From contig LATX02000207.1 of assembly GCA_001466705.2 (NCBI GenBank), forward strand, positions 124,001-188,000: a stretch of 64,000 nt of DNA. The letters are read 5' to 3'. The position numbers were made by a program, and so were the translations under genes. Below the pieces are notes generated by a model. It made no database searches. It saw nothing but the letters and a program-made list of their open reading frames with translations, and was not told the origin of the DNA. Every line of letters begins with the position of its first letter. Position 1 is the stretch's first letter. Shown here in pieces: positions 1 to 11,101 of this stretch. The stretch is from Moniliophthora roreri (Eukaryota > Basidiomycota > Agaricomycetes > Agaricales > Marasmiaceae).

Positions 1-14
1 ATATTGCGGCCCAC

Positions 15-481
15 TTAGGCGTTCCAAACGATGGGTCCAAACACTGGCGGGGGCTGCTTGAACATGTTGTACAAGTCACGGCTCAGAACGATGTCCCCAT
101 CCACACCGTTCGAGCTAATGCAGTTGAGGCAGTCGTCGGTGAAGACGCCTTGGGTGTTAATCCCATTGACTGTCGACGCACTGGTTGAATATTGGGATAC
201 GACGCAAGAGTGGAAAGTACTTACAGGAGAGATGAACAGTGGCGCAGCACTGAACGGGGTTGACCCTATTGACGGGCAGAGCAACCTTCAGGTTGGTTGG
301 GGGACACACTCCGCAAGCACGAGTGGGGTGAAGCACGGTGTTGTTGAGGAAAGCTAGATGCGGAGGCTACAATCAGCTAGGATCAAGACGTGGGCAGACT
401 CTGCTTACCGTTACCATCGTTTGCTTGGACAGCAGCGACGACGGCAGCGACGACAGCGAGAGAAGACTTGGAGAAGAACAT
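15..481 (-). CDS. Small secreted double-psi beta-barrel (RlpA/expansin-like) protein
   Basis: I read three exons, 409..481, 225..353 and 15..169, separated by two 55 nt GT..AG introns. Together they give 118 codons plus TAA with phases that agree. The start opens a signal peptide (MFFSKSSLAVV... ending AVQA), so the product should be secreted. The mature part has an N-terminal ACGVC segment, a Cys-Cys doublet (QCCATV) and a C-terminal DDCLNC...DIVLSRDLY...IVW block. That matches the last strands of double-psi beta-barrel proteins (V-DDC-x-x-C then DLS-x-x-LF). In fungi such 110-130 residue proteins are related to expansins, barwin and the so-called riboflavin-aldehyde-forming enzymes. They usually act on or bind cell-wall polysaccharide without a proven reaction. 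The fold assignment is from motif pattern only. A TATA box lies 53 bp upstream of the ATG. Confidence 0.72.
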
Positions 482-533
482 TGTGAAGCTGTGAACTTGA
501 TTTGGTTCTGGAGTTTGTGCTACAGTTCCCCAG

Positions 534-541
534 CTTTTATA
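534..541 (-). promoter_or_regulatory. TATA box of the secreted barrel-protein gene
   Basis: TATAAAAG reads on the minus strand 53 bp upstream of the ATG at 481. This is a plausible core promoter position for a basidiomycete gene with a short 5' leader. Confidence 0.5.
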
Positions 542-699
542 CCTCCTGGGGTCCTCTAACAGAGACCTTGAAGCTGTGGTATCTCCGGCTAGGAGTGAAT
601 ATGTTTGTGCCACTAAAGGAGAGTATCCCGACGCCGCACCCATCGGCGAGAGTCCTAATAGGCTTGGTCTCCCCAGAAACATTGAGATGAACTGGTGGA

Positions 700-3440
700 G
701 AAATCACCTAGCTTTGTTCATCCGACGGTCACAGTCCTGGGCGGTATACACTGGTACATTCTAGTACGGAACGAGGCCAACTGCGAATGGTGTGGGACTA
801 ACATTGGACGGAACTTGTGAATGAAGAGCGGGAGTTGATGCTGCTCCTCCCTGTTAACTTGAGCGCCGATACATTGGCCAAGTCCAACTCGGAGGGTCAG
901 GTAAATGGCCCATAGAAGCAATGATCTTGGTGCGAAGAGAAGAGGCTTCCTAGACGCATTTCAGGTTCACGATCGCATCAGGAAAGCTGACAGCCAACAG
1001 AGGTGCTAGGCAGGCCATTGATATTCTTGGGCAGTAACTCGTGAGGGTTATGTGAAGCGGGAGGTCGGAATAACATCGGGGTGAGGAGTATCGCAGTGTG
1101 AATAAGGTTTGTTAGGTATGTTACGGGGCGCTTGGAGATAGATTTGGGTATTGTGGAGAGACCATAGTCCTGTGCAGTTACACGACCTGTTCAGGATGCC
1201 CTTTGGAGAATCAGGAAAAAACTGTGAGATTTGGTGTTATGGGCCAGTCGAAGTCAAAATTCAAACTAAATGCTTCACCACGATGACGGACATCGGACGA
1301 TCGGCTATATGTCCGGCCTTACTCACCGGAATCAGCCGAATCAAGCCACATAAGAATACCACAACCTCAAAACTAACATTTTATTTCGGATCTCGCTAAG
1401 TCTCAAGTCAGTGAAAAGCTCCTTTATTCAATCTATATTACAAACTCAACAAAGGAAATATCCCATTCAGTTCGGAGGTACTCTCTCAAGTGCTATCGGC
1501 GTAGCGAAGACCTAGTACGATCAACTATCTCGTCTCACACGACAACCGAGATTCTGACCCTTTTTGACCCCGTTATAGATCGCCCTGAATGTCTTTCGAC
1601 AACATCATTTTTGGCTACGAGTCCTCGCTTTACCAATGCCCTCACTGGGACAAGAAATGCTCCCATGATACGAGTAGTTCCAGTGTCACTAATTTCTCTA
1701 GCATACCTTGAACACCTCATGGAACTGCACCCCGTCCAACTCGATAACCTCCAGCGGACTTCAGGGCAGTGCCGACATGAACGCCATGTTTTTCTACCGT
1801 CTCGATCGCATGAAAGTGCCTTCCACACCCCGAACAACCCCGGACGCTCAAGGATAAATCTAGAAGTCCTAGAGCAGGGCGGGAATGTCCAAACAACATT
1901 TAGGATCTTTGTCTGATGTGCCGAATTGCAGCCTTGAAATATTCTAGGCTTGTTCTCCAGAACTTGGCCAGACTTCTCCCATCGTATGAAATGTCATTTC
2001 TTAGATCCGTCAATGTTTTCTCGTATCCTATATGTAATCCCTTTTATTGTTCCATCCGAGTACAGCACGATAGTCCCAAAACGAGATGGAAAGGTGGTAT
2101 GTATACCCCCGAAAAAGTTCCGCGATGGGAGATGCTTAGGCGCTGGCCTTAGAAGGGGGAGAGATGAACGACTTTTAGCTTCCTCGAAACCATTGGACTC
2201 CCGTCTCCTCATGACAGGATTTTTACTTAGTGGGAGATGCAACCGGTACACAGTTGGACGATGAGGCGGTATCGTGGTAGGCTCAACGCCTTGGTACCAT
2301 GTGGAAGTACCATAAATAACCCCTGACAAGCGCAGACAAAGGATCAATGTCATCAATTCAATCCACAGGAGAAATACTCACTCGCTCTCTGGAACATCTG
2401 TGCTATAGTTCGCTGGCATGTTCTGCCGTGTTAGACCGTTAGGCGAGATATCACTTCAAGGAAGCGCGCCTATTGACATCCGATGTCATCGTAAATGTGC
2501 TGGAAAAGGGTGGCGGAATCACAACCCACGGAAGCTCGGAAACAGGACTTTTTATAGAGACGAAGCCGGTGCGTTCCTGCCAGAACGGTAAGCCTTTAGC
2601 AAGAAAGTTAGAAAACAGAGCCGACGTGATATTGTAGTGCATCGCCAAGGCTACTACCAAGCCCCCAACTGACTTCAGGGATTCCATCGGCAAAACCTAT
2701 ACACCTCTCGTGGCCGGTCTACGAAAAGGTGGAGATCAGCCTATATCAAGAACCCGCCTAGAAAAGCGGAAAGTCTTTGCAGCATACCAGAATTGCTGAG
2801 GGGGTTGTCCGAGGCCATATTTACAATTTCATACCAAACTCGGGCTTTCCGTCAGTAACATCGAGACTCATGTCATCAAAGACCTTGACTATTCCATCGG
2901 TGAAGGTTGACTTCTGTACGTCAGTGCAAGTTTGAATCGCGACCGACCCCGGCACCATTGGCGTCATTCATGGCAAGTTGGAGGCAACAACTTCATGCGC
3001 TTCGGCGTCGACTCTGCTTCAAGTTCGTCAATGGATGCGTCGTGAGTAGATCCTATGGTTCGGTAGAATCTTTGTGAGCTCAATCTGCACGTACAGTCCA
3101 GGAGATCCGAAATTTTCTATAGTCGGCTACAGCTCTCCGGTATCCGGCAGTGGTCCACCGAAACCTCTTCTTGAGCGCTCGTGAAGTTTCCTGTGTTCAC
3201 TCCACGTTTTCGCAAAGTCCTGTTAGATACTGCTGATGCCCTAGTTCCGGCATCCTGAGATATATGCTGCAAGGGTTATGGAAAGCATCTCGCTGTCAGT
3301 TAAAAAACACCGCTTGACTCGTACCGCAATAGGCACACTCTTCACCGGCATCTTATACCCTGGATTATCGCCTCGATACCTACAAGCCCGTGTCCAAAAC
3401 AATAGTATCAGGCAATTCGGGTCCCTTGCTCTAGTGCTTG
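700..3440. other. Long stretch without a supportable gene
   Basis: Open frames of 60-120 codons occur on both strands (longest about 1994-2356 minus). None has a recognisable motif, and I could not chain neighbouring frames into a gene through introns. A short 9 nt repeat (GAGTCAGAG type, 3490-3520) encodes a Ser/Glu run just beyond this stretch. I see old, unidentified sequence here and nothing more. Confidence 0.4.
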
Positions 3441-3632
3441 GATATGTATGGAGGTGGTGAGATACTCATCAGACATCAGAGTCGACTCGGAGTCAGAGGA
3501 GTCAGAGGAGTCAGAGGAACTTGAAGCGCCCAGGCGCAAGGGCGGCTACCAAACCCTACGTTTTCTCTCTTACGCCCGCAGTCCTTCCAACTCCGAACGC
3601 AAGCTTCTCCAGGTTGAGAATTCTCGCGTATT

Positions 3633-4815
3633 ATGTCTGGCCCTGCACCTGTGAGTATGCTTGCATTTTCTAGTGGGGTTTCCACTAATCTTTCCCTTTG
3701 GAAGCTGATCCCGCTGCAGTAGGTGTTTGAAATGCATCATTCACGAAGAAAAACTTGCTCATGCCATCTCATGCCATTATTCTGCGGCCGCCATCATCTA
3801 TTAACTACGCACCAAGAGCTTCAACAAGGTACCGATAAAGATCCTAGACAAGAAGAAGCCTTCGCTTAGCCAATCTTGGGAGAAAATAGAAAGCACTGAA
3901 GGTGGCTCGATATGACGAGGATATGGCAAAGAACTGGGAGGAAGATGTTGATACCTTGCTGCTCTTTGTGCGTTCTTTTCGCTATCAGGATGGCATTGTT
4001 CTAATCCACGAACAGGCTGGTCTATTCTTCGCTATCATCGTAGCATTCACAATCGAATAGTACCAATGGCTTCAAGATGATTCTGAAGACGCCACTGTCG
4101 TTCTCCTGATATCAATCCAGCTCAACACATTGAAACTATCTCAGGCTACGGAATTCGAACCGGAAGTATCCTCCATCTAGATCAATGGGTTCCTCGGTCC
4201 CATCTCCAGCTTCACGTTGGCCTTGTTCGGCCTCTGTGCAAGCAGTGGTTGCAAAGACACCGGCATGATACGCAAACTCGAACATCAGGAGAGGCACTAG
4301 CATTTCGACTGTTACGTCGAGATAATTGGGGTGTTTCATCGTAAAGTATTGTCGACACTGCCTGTTCTTCTTAAAGTCGTGCTGCTACTCTTTTCCTTGT
4401 TTCTAAAGAACCTGTTGATGCACAAGAAGACTAGAAAGCGCAGGACTATTTTCATGCAGGATGTGGAGCAAGAGTTGAGGTTCTTGCATAGCAAGTTATG
4501 CCACAGGGAATAAACGGCCTATGATCGGGGCGACTTGTATGAATATACAGATTGATACGATGACTCTTCGAAGCCGTACTCCAGTATCCAGAGTCGTTGA
4601 TCCTTAGGGGACATCGCTATTGGAAGGAGCATGGTGACAAAATATAGCCTTGCGTTGAACATAACTGCGACGAGGTAAATGAATAATGGAACGGGATGTC
4701 AACTTCACAGGAGATCAAAAACCCCAGAATTAGATTCCGAAGGGACCTCAAAACCCGCACCCCGACGTCAAACTGGTCTTTTCTCGACCTCCGAATAGTC
4801 AGGCAATTCGACCAG
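3633..4815 (+). pseudogene. DUF6535 pseudogene (copy 0), truncated
   Basis: The layout follows the intact copies downstream: a short ATG exon (MSGPAP then GTGAGT), then the conserved block VARYDEDMAKNWEEDVDTLL, an intron, and the first membrane segment (AGLFFAIIVAFTIE). The family motif IESYQWL is broken by an in-frame TAG (IE-stop-YQWL, about 4058). More stops and frameshifts follow, although a hydrophobic remnant (STLPVLLKVVLLLFSLF) still marks the third membrane region. The last recognisable piece is the motif equivalent to DWSSFDLR-VRQFDQ at about 4770-4815, where similarity ends abruptly. The copy is therefore non-functional and has lost its 3' half. It is the most diverged member of the family in the window. 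Confidence 0.7.
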
Positions 4816-5463
4816 GGTGTCCTCGTACCATCCGCCTCTGTATTGGTCCATACGATACTCTATTGATACTGAGCGGAATGTCGAAGGAATCCCCAGGTCC
4901 GACAGGCACCTGACGTCGACGAACAGGACGCTTCCTTCAGTGGCGATACAGAATACTGGGACTGGCTTTTTGAACAGCTTGAGCATGCATGACACAGCAT
5001 AGACGATAACGAAGGGGTCTTCGGACTGATATCCGTTCATTTGTGTCTGGACGCCGACATCCGGACGAGGAACGAGGAAACGTGCTAACGCCGACTGCAA
5101 CGCTGGGGATCGTGATGAAGATACAGAACGAATAAAGAGTGCACACTAGGACCGCTGCTATCCGCATGTACTTGGTATGCACAGGCGGCAGCAGCCCGTA
5201 GACCAAGGGGAAGTTAGCCGTCATCACGATTCAGTTGGACGAGGTCCCCGGAAGTATTGGCGATGACAAGCGATAGTTGCAAAGGACCTGGGGTGAGCCT
5301 GTTCAGTTTCTTTGGAAATATGACCCATAGTGCCAGAGGTGGTGGCGCAGTAACGAGATCATGCAAAACGTCCTTTCTGCCATCGCAAATCCCATCGCAG
5401 CGGCACAGCTGCCCAGCCAGAATCATATCAATATTTCGAGTAGGTTGATGTGCACAGCATGAA
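4816..5463. other. Unresolved sequence between DUF6535 remnant and AMP-binding gene
   Basis: The minus strand has overlapping open frames (5214-5471, 4937-5227, 4768-5100). One carries a hydrophobic stretch (YMRIAAVLVCTLYSFCIFITIPSVAV) that could be a membrane helix, and the next frame reads ARFLVPRPDVGVQTQ. Joining them needs a frameshift rather than a clean intron. I take it as a possible decayed membrane-protein gene and do not assign a family. Confidence 0.25.
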
Positions 5464-7870
5464 CTAGGCATAAATCGTATCTAATAGCTGGCGATATGTT
5501 TCCTCAGCAGCCTTTCGACGGATATTGCCTTTGGCCGCCGTCCTCGGTAATTCATTCTTTGGGACGATAACGATCATCTGTAAAGACGCTATCCTTTCGT
5601 GGGATAGACGCTGACTATTGAACGGCTCCATCCGTTTGAATATCTCTTTCTTCAGCTTCTCGTGTTCACTATCCTCTTTGGGTTCAACGATGATCACAGG
5701 AGAGGGTCGATTATTTCCAACGACAGCACAATCAAAGATAAGGTCGCTGCAGGTCTTGCGTGCGTTATCTTCTATCGCACTTCGCGTTGTCTCAGAAGAG
5801 GAACAGGACACATTAATGACCACGGAGAACTCACCTGGTATCACAACGACATCCATTCTCGCACTTTATCCAGTCATCATCCCGGCCTCGATAGATATAA
5901 CCTCCGTCATCGGATTGTTCCCAGAGATCACCAGTATGAAAGTGACCATCATCAGGTCGCCGAAAACTTGGGCTCGGACAATCAATCGAGTCAGAGAGCA
6001 CTACCAGCTCAAGTAAATTTGTGCTGTACTGTGTGCCTTCTCCATCATGAGTTACCGGATCGAGACGGTACGATACCCCTGGTACATCGCAGATGTGAAA
6101 GTGGTTCAATGGATCGTATCTGGTACCCTTGGAGATCATCACCATGCCTGCTTCCGTAGTAGCATACAGATTCTTGAATGATGGTAAATGAGTTCCGGTA
6201 AAAGGTAGAGACGCGTTTGGAATGACCTACAACAATGTTTATATTATTCTTCGCCGCATATTCTTCAGCTGAACGAGGTAGAGTAGCACCCCCGGAAAAG
6301 ATCATCTTCAGCCGAGCGAGTGATACCCGAAGGTGATGGTCAGACTGTGAAGCGTTCAGCAGTTTGACGAGGGACGGTGCGAAGACAGACAGAGTGTCAA
6401 ACATATCGCGTTTGACTAGATCGATCAGCTCATCCAAGTCTCCGGGTTTTCTAGGTTGTATAACGCAGTCAGCCTCTTTCACCCTGCCCAAAAGCACTTG
6501 AAAAGTACGTAGTAAGCTTCCATTCAATAGTGGCAGGATCTGACATACGTGAAAACTGGGCCATATGACAGGCGTTTCCCCTGGAGCAGATTCAGATTTA
6601 CAACACGTACTTCTGTCTAGCTGTGAGATAACTCACATCCAATTCATGGATTCTGGTTTACGCTTGTTAGGCCACGGCTCTCCGAATTTCTTCATAGTGC
6701 CATCTAACCACCTGTAGCTCACATAAACCAACTTTGGTGCGCCTGATGTGGAACCGCTTGTGTGAGCAATAAGCACTGTGTCATCAGCATGATTTTCCGG
6801 TAGAGGGGGAATAAACTCTATATTGGAAAAATCAACGTCTTCCAGTCTAGCCGGATCGAACGTCGGGATGTCGTCGATGGATTTAAGCACGTCCTTGAAG
6901 CTGGTACTGCGTATGAAGGCCTTGGTATCTGATTTGTGCAACAGGTCTTTGACAATGGAGATTCCTGGAAGTCGGCTGAAAATGTGAGGAATATATCCGG
7001 CCTTTGAGATGGCATAGATTTGAACAACGTCAGTATACTCGTATCCCCCTAAACTGGAAGGTCTTGGGTGAAGGATGAGGTAGAGGAATGAAAAGCAACT
7101 CACCATAACGCCACGACTGAGCCTTGCTCTACGCCGCTCCCACTCAAGACACGGAACCAATGTCTCGCGAGAGAGTTTACGTCTGAGGCCCACTGCGAGT
7201 ATGTGATTGGTATCCAGTCTTGCAACTCTGAAGATTGTGGATCTATAACAGGTATCTTAAAAGCTGTGGCAGATGCATGCTTCGTCAAGGCTTCCTCGAG
7301 GATAGTGAGGTGCGTCCTGAACATCTTGCTTTTGCGTAGCAGCTTAAGAAGGGAATTAATGAAGCAAGCCCAATTGTCCGTTTCATATAAGTTAAGACTT
7401 GGATAAGGTATTCGTCATCTCCCAGTACCGCATGATCTGTCCTACCATGTTCTGCAGGTAGTTGCATGTCAGGTGTCAGGGTCTTCAATTGGAAACTTTG
7501 AGGATCACTCACATTTGGCTCTGCTCCGTGGGAGATTGGAATCAGTGCCCTCGGATAGAATGCCTCCATAAGGAGGAGCATGATTTGCGGTTCAATAGAA
7601 CCCAGGACACATGTGCTATTGGAGAGTCCTTTCGTACTGTGGGATCGAGTCTTCTCCGCATTGTGATTTATGCATTTGTAAGTCCTTCGAGAGTCGGGAA
7701 CGCTGCCATATTGTTGATATTGCGCTCTTGTCACCTTTTAACGAGCCGAGGACGGCACTCACCCGTGTTATCGCATTTTCAAAGTCAGTTTTGCCAGTGC
7801 TATCATCGGAGAAATCAGTAGTGGTAAAAGTTCGTTGGGCACGCGTCACGTCTACCTCAGGTTGTGTGGG
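5464..7870 (-). CDS. Adenylate-forming (AMP-binding, NRPS-like A-domain) enzyme
   Basis: This is an ANL-superfamily enzyme: it activates a carboxylic acid with ATP to an acyl-adenylate. Exons read as follows: 7104-7324 and upstream, 7053 down to about 6641, a short WMGNACHMAQFS exon, then LLLGRVKEADCV..., NLYATTEAGMVM... and the terminal exon. The phosphate-binding core is HTSGSTSGAPK. The NLYATTEAG block is the A5-type motif. The HTGDLW and YRGRDDDWIK blocks are A7/A8-like. ELPRTAAKGNIRRK near the end supplies the A10 lysine. The C-terminus stops right after this, so no carrier or reductase domain follows. An N-terminal region (7849 down to 7330, e.g. FENAITRVSAVLGSL and SHGAEP) joins in frame to MFRTHLTILEE through a 56 nt intron. 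It therefore probably belongs to the same protein, although the first exon is not resolved. Substrate is unknown. Confidence 0.8.
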
Positions 7871-8460
7871 CTAGGCAAGGGGTGATCCCTTGAATTGACC
7901 TAATACGAGCTGACTCCGTCATCGGAATTTGAGAGAAGAGAGACCATTCAACGTACGCAAACCGGAACGGGTATACCAAGGATTACTAGATGGTGAAGTT
8001 CGAAATGATGGTCGCGATGAGATATACGCGAGGATCGGCTTGATGAAGAATGAAAGGCAATGTCGTCCGTTAAGATGTTGTCACCTAATGACAAGTGATG
8101 CCACCGTAAACGCCACAGAAAGGTCCAACTATGAACTCTTGATATTCTCGTTGACGATTAATGAAGAGGGCCTGAAAGAAAGAAAAACGTCAGGTTATAG
8201 CCCTCCTTCATATCAGAGAGAGGAATTCGGAATGCTACGCACGTACTGACCTCTGGCGCGACGCGGCTGTGTCCGGGGTCCTGTGAAAAAGATTTGTAAA
8301 GCTGTTAGTCCAGGCCCTCGAACACCGGTGCTGTTTCCACACCACCCGTCACGACTCACGACTCCAGTGTCACTTTCCAGTCAGAGCTCGGTCACATCAG
8401 TTACGCACCGTACTCTTACGGATACTACGCGTCCAAGCGATATCCAAAAAATACACCTTT

Positions 8461-9557
8461 ATGGATCCTACTGCCCCCAATGGATTATCGACCCCTTTAC
8501 CGGTAATGTCCCCTCAGTCCCTAGGCAAGCGCTCGAGAGACCCCGAGAACGTTACTCCAGAGTTAGCTATCAAACGAGCCAAGGCAGCAGAGAGACAGAG
8601 AAGAAAACGCGAGAGAGATAGGAACGGAGGGTTAAACATGGTCTCTGTCAACCAGAACCAGCATAACCAGGGACAGTCTCAGCCGGATCTCTATGTGCAA
8701 TTTCCACAACAGTCATTCCTTCCTATCCATCATCATATCCCCCAGCAATCACGTCCCTCGAATTCCCACCGTACCGATCCAGAGGATCTTACACCAGAAG
8801 AGGTAGCTCGAAGGGAACGGGTACGTGCAGCAGCGAGGGAGAGACAACGAAAACACCGTGCTTTAATCAAAGAAAGAAAAATGCAGGCGTTGGGTTTGGA
8901 CATGGGGAACGAAGCTATTCCTACGCAGATGGGGGAGGGCGAGCTGCAGTTGGGCGTCGATGGCCAGGGCCCACAATTGCAGCAGCAACAGTTCCACCAA
9001 CTTTCACAGCAACAACCACACATGGTCTATCAATCAGCGCTCAACACCGACCCTGAACGTATTCCAGCAAACGTCCAAGCTGCAAGCCCAGGACAAATGT
9101 TCGCAACGACGCTTCTGCTATCGTTCTCCTGCGCACCGTTATTGAAAGAACATCTTCTGAATAACCTGCAGATGACGGATCAGGAATTGGCTTCGTTAGA
9201 GCCTTTGATTGCAGAAGCTTGGGAACAATGGGATCGGCAGGTTCGTCTTTCTCTTCCTCACACTAGTGTATCGAACCCCTGACTTTTTTGTGTTTACAGC
9301 GACGTCAGCAATACGTCCAACCACCTCCACTCAACACTGCAGCTTCACCATCCGAGGCGTTTACACCAGACACTGCTTCCTCTACAACAGCGTCTACGCC
9401 TACTTCGACGACAGGCGAACCTAGTAACGAATTTCGTGCGAGGTTTCGAAAGCCTGTTCTAGCTCCTTCACCATTCCAAGCACAGTCTCCTGTAGATGAC
9501 AGTGTCATTGATCCGGCGCTTTCGCAGGGGCAGGGGTTGAAGCTTGAGGAGAGTTAG
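8461..9557 (+). CDS. Basic, Gln-rich nuclear-type protein (putative transcription regulator)
   Basis: Two exons, 8461..9240 and 9300..9557, are joined in phase by a 59 nt GT..AG intron, giving 345 residues. Two Arg/Lys-rich helices resemble bZIP basic regions: IKRAKAAERQRRKRERDR (about residues 37-54) and VARRERVRAAARERQRKHR (about 116-134). No leucine heptad follows either, so it is not a textbook bZIP. A Gln-rich stretch (about 165-190), a short helical segment (LSFSCAPLLKEHLLNN) and a Ser/Thr/Pro-rich tail complete the protein. Composition suggests a nuclear DNA-binding or regulatory role. The start is the first ATG of the frame. T-runs, but no other gene, occupy the 400 bp after the stop. 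Confidence 0.7.
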
Positions 9558-9957
9558 ACCGGCTTCGTGGTAAAATCTTAACTCCCTAAGAGGCGGGGCG
9601 GGCCTCCTTCTCACTTTCCGATTCGTGCTTCGTCGTTATCATAGTCATTATCGCCTTTGTCTGTATCACGGCCTCTCCTTCTGTATTCTGGGACATTAGG
9701 TACCCTTAGGCTGCCTGAGTAGACTTTTTTTTATTCGCGTTTTCGTGTAACCTGTCAGTGTCAGTGTCGCCCTTACATTACTCTTACCACCAGATGCATC
9801 TACCTCTACATGTACTAATGACCGCCTAGCGCCTAATGTCGATGTATTTCTTCAAGTTCCTGTCTTTTTTACAAAAGGGATGAACCGTGCGGTGGTTTGA
9901 TCTTCTAACTTTTTTTTTTTTTTTGCAAAGTCTGCAGTGAGTACCTGTTATAGGTAC
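9558..9957. other. 3' flank with T-rich tracts
   Basis: This is non-coding sequence after the basic protein gene. It contains pyrimidine-rich stretches and an uninterrupted run of about 15 T at 9910-9924. No open frame of note. Confidence 0.4.
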
Positions 9958-10879
9958 GCCGCCAGCAGGCGCTGACCTCGTGTATGTACGGAATTTAAAG
10001 GAAAGGTATGTTGACGAGCACGACGGACCCTGGGCGAAAAAGTACCTTTTGAGAGTTCACACCTTTGCCATGCCGGATTCGGACCTAAAGAGATCCTATA
10101 AGGGTGTTTGGTGGCTATAAGGGGTACGGGACATGAAGGGATGAAGGGATTCGTTTGAGGATGGGTGCTAGAATATCCCCGGGTTCGTACTGAATCCTGA
10201 TATCACGACGAGCCCCCATATACCTTTCCTCCCGTACGTACGTACATGAGACCGGCGCCTGCTGGGGGCGTATTCTGTACGGTAGAGCGCTTGGTTTACC
10301 AACTACGACCACGCTCTACTATAATCGGGGGTAGGGCCGTTCCAGCAGGGCCCGCTACCAGGGACTTGTAACATCCTCAAACATGAGAAATAACACATAG
10401 GTCGAGGATCGCATTTTTTGTAATAGTTGCATATTGACAAAAGGTGTATGCCAACAGAGAAAAGATTTGTCATTTGGTCGAGACCACCGGGCGACGATAA
10501 GAACTGCAACGGAACGCCGGAAGAAACGGTTGACAAATCACGGGTTTGCTTACAAATGCTGAATAAGCACTCGAGACTTTCGCTATCTACTCCCAACAGG
10601 CGCCGGGAAAGGTACTGCATGTCGACGTTGATGATCCCCAGGGGGCTCGTCGTGATATCAAGAAAATATTTTAGCGCCCATTCTCAAACGAATCCCTCCA
10701 ATCCTTCATCCCTTCATGTCCCGTCCCTCTATGGCCACCAAACACCCTCCTAGGACCTCTTTAGGTCCGAATCCGGCATGGCAAAGGTGTAAACTCTCAA
10801 AAGGTACTTTTTCGGGAAGAGCTCGTCAACATACCTTTCCTTCCGTATGTACATGAGACCAGCGCCTGCTGGGCGCGGT
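9958..10879. mobile_element. ~0.9 kb foldback/MITE-like element with ~210 bp inverted arms
   Basis: The sequence 9958-10171 reappears as its reverse complement at about 10672-10879 with scattered mismatches and small indels. Shared blocks include GGAAAGGTATGTTGACGAGC, AAAAAGTACCTTTTGAGAGT and GCCATGCCGGATTCGGACCT. An extra partial copy of the outer end (GACC-GCGCCTGCTGGG) sits inside at about 10223-10270. The 500 bp centre has no convincing gene. Long inverted arms around a non-coding core point to a non-autonomous DNA element or foldback repeat. I could not identify a target-site duplication. Confidence 0.6.
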
Positions 10880-11101
10880 TCCCATAAGCTTTCTCGGACT
10901 ATGTTCTACCCGAAACCACCAATCCCTCTTACGATGATTCTCCGGGCGGCGGACACCCACGAAAAGAGTACCTTGGGGCACTTAGAAACTGCGACGGCAG
11001 TTTCCAGCGTGCGGCAAGTTGCCGTACATCGTGTTCACGGAGAAGCCATAAAAAAAATTAGGTACTTTCTTTCGAACCCCTTCATCCAGCGGAGCCTTGC
11101 A

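Noticed and set aside
15..481. Hydrophobin gene
   Set aside because: A Cys-Cys doublet is present, but only six Cys in a CxxC, CC, CxxC pattern. The C-terminal block fits a double-psi beta-barrel instead.
1994..2356. 120-codon minus frame as a gene
   Set aside because: No motif, odd composition (Arg/Ser/Pro-rich) and no spliced continuation. Adjacent frames give equally long ORFs.
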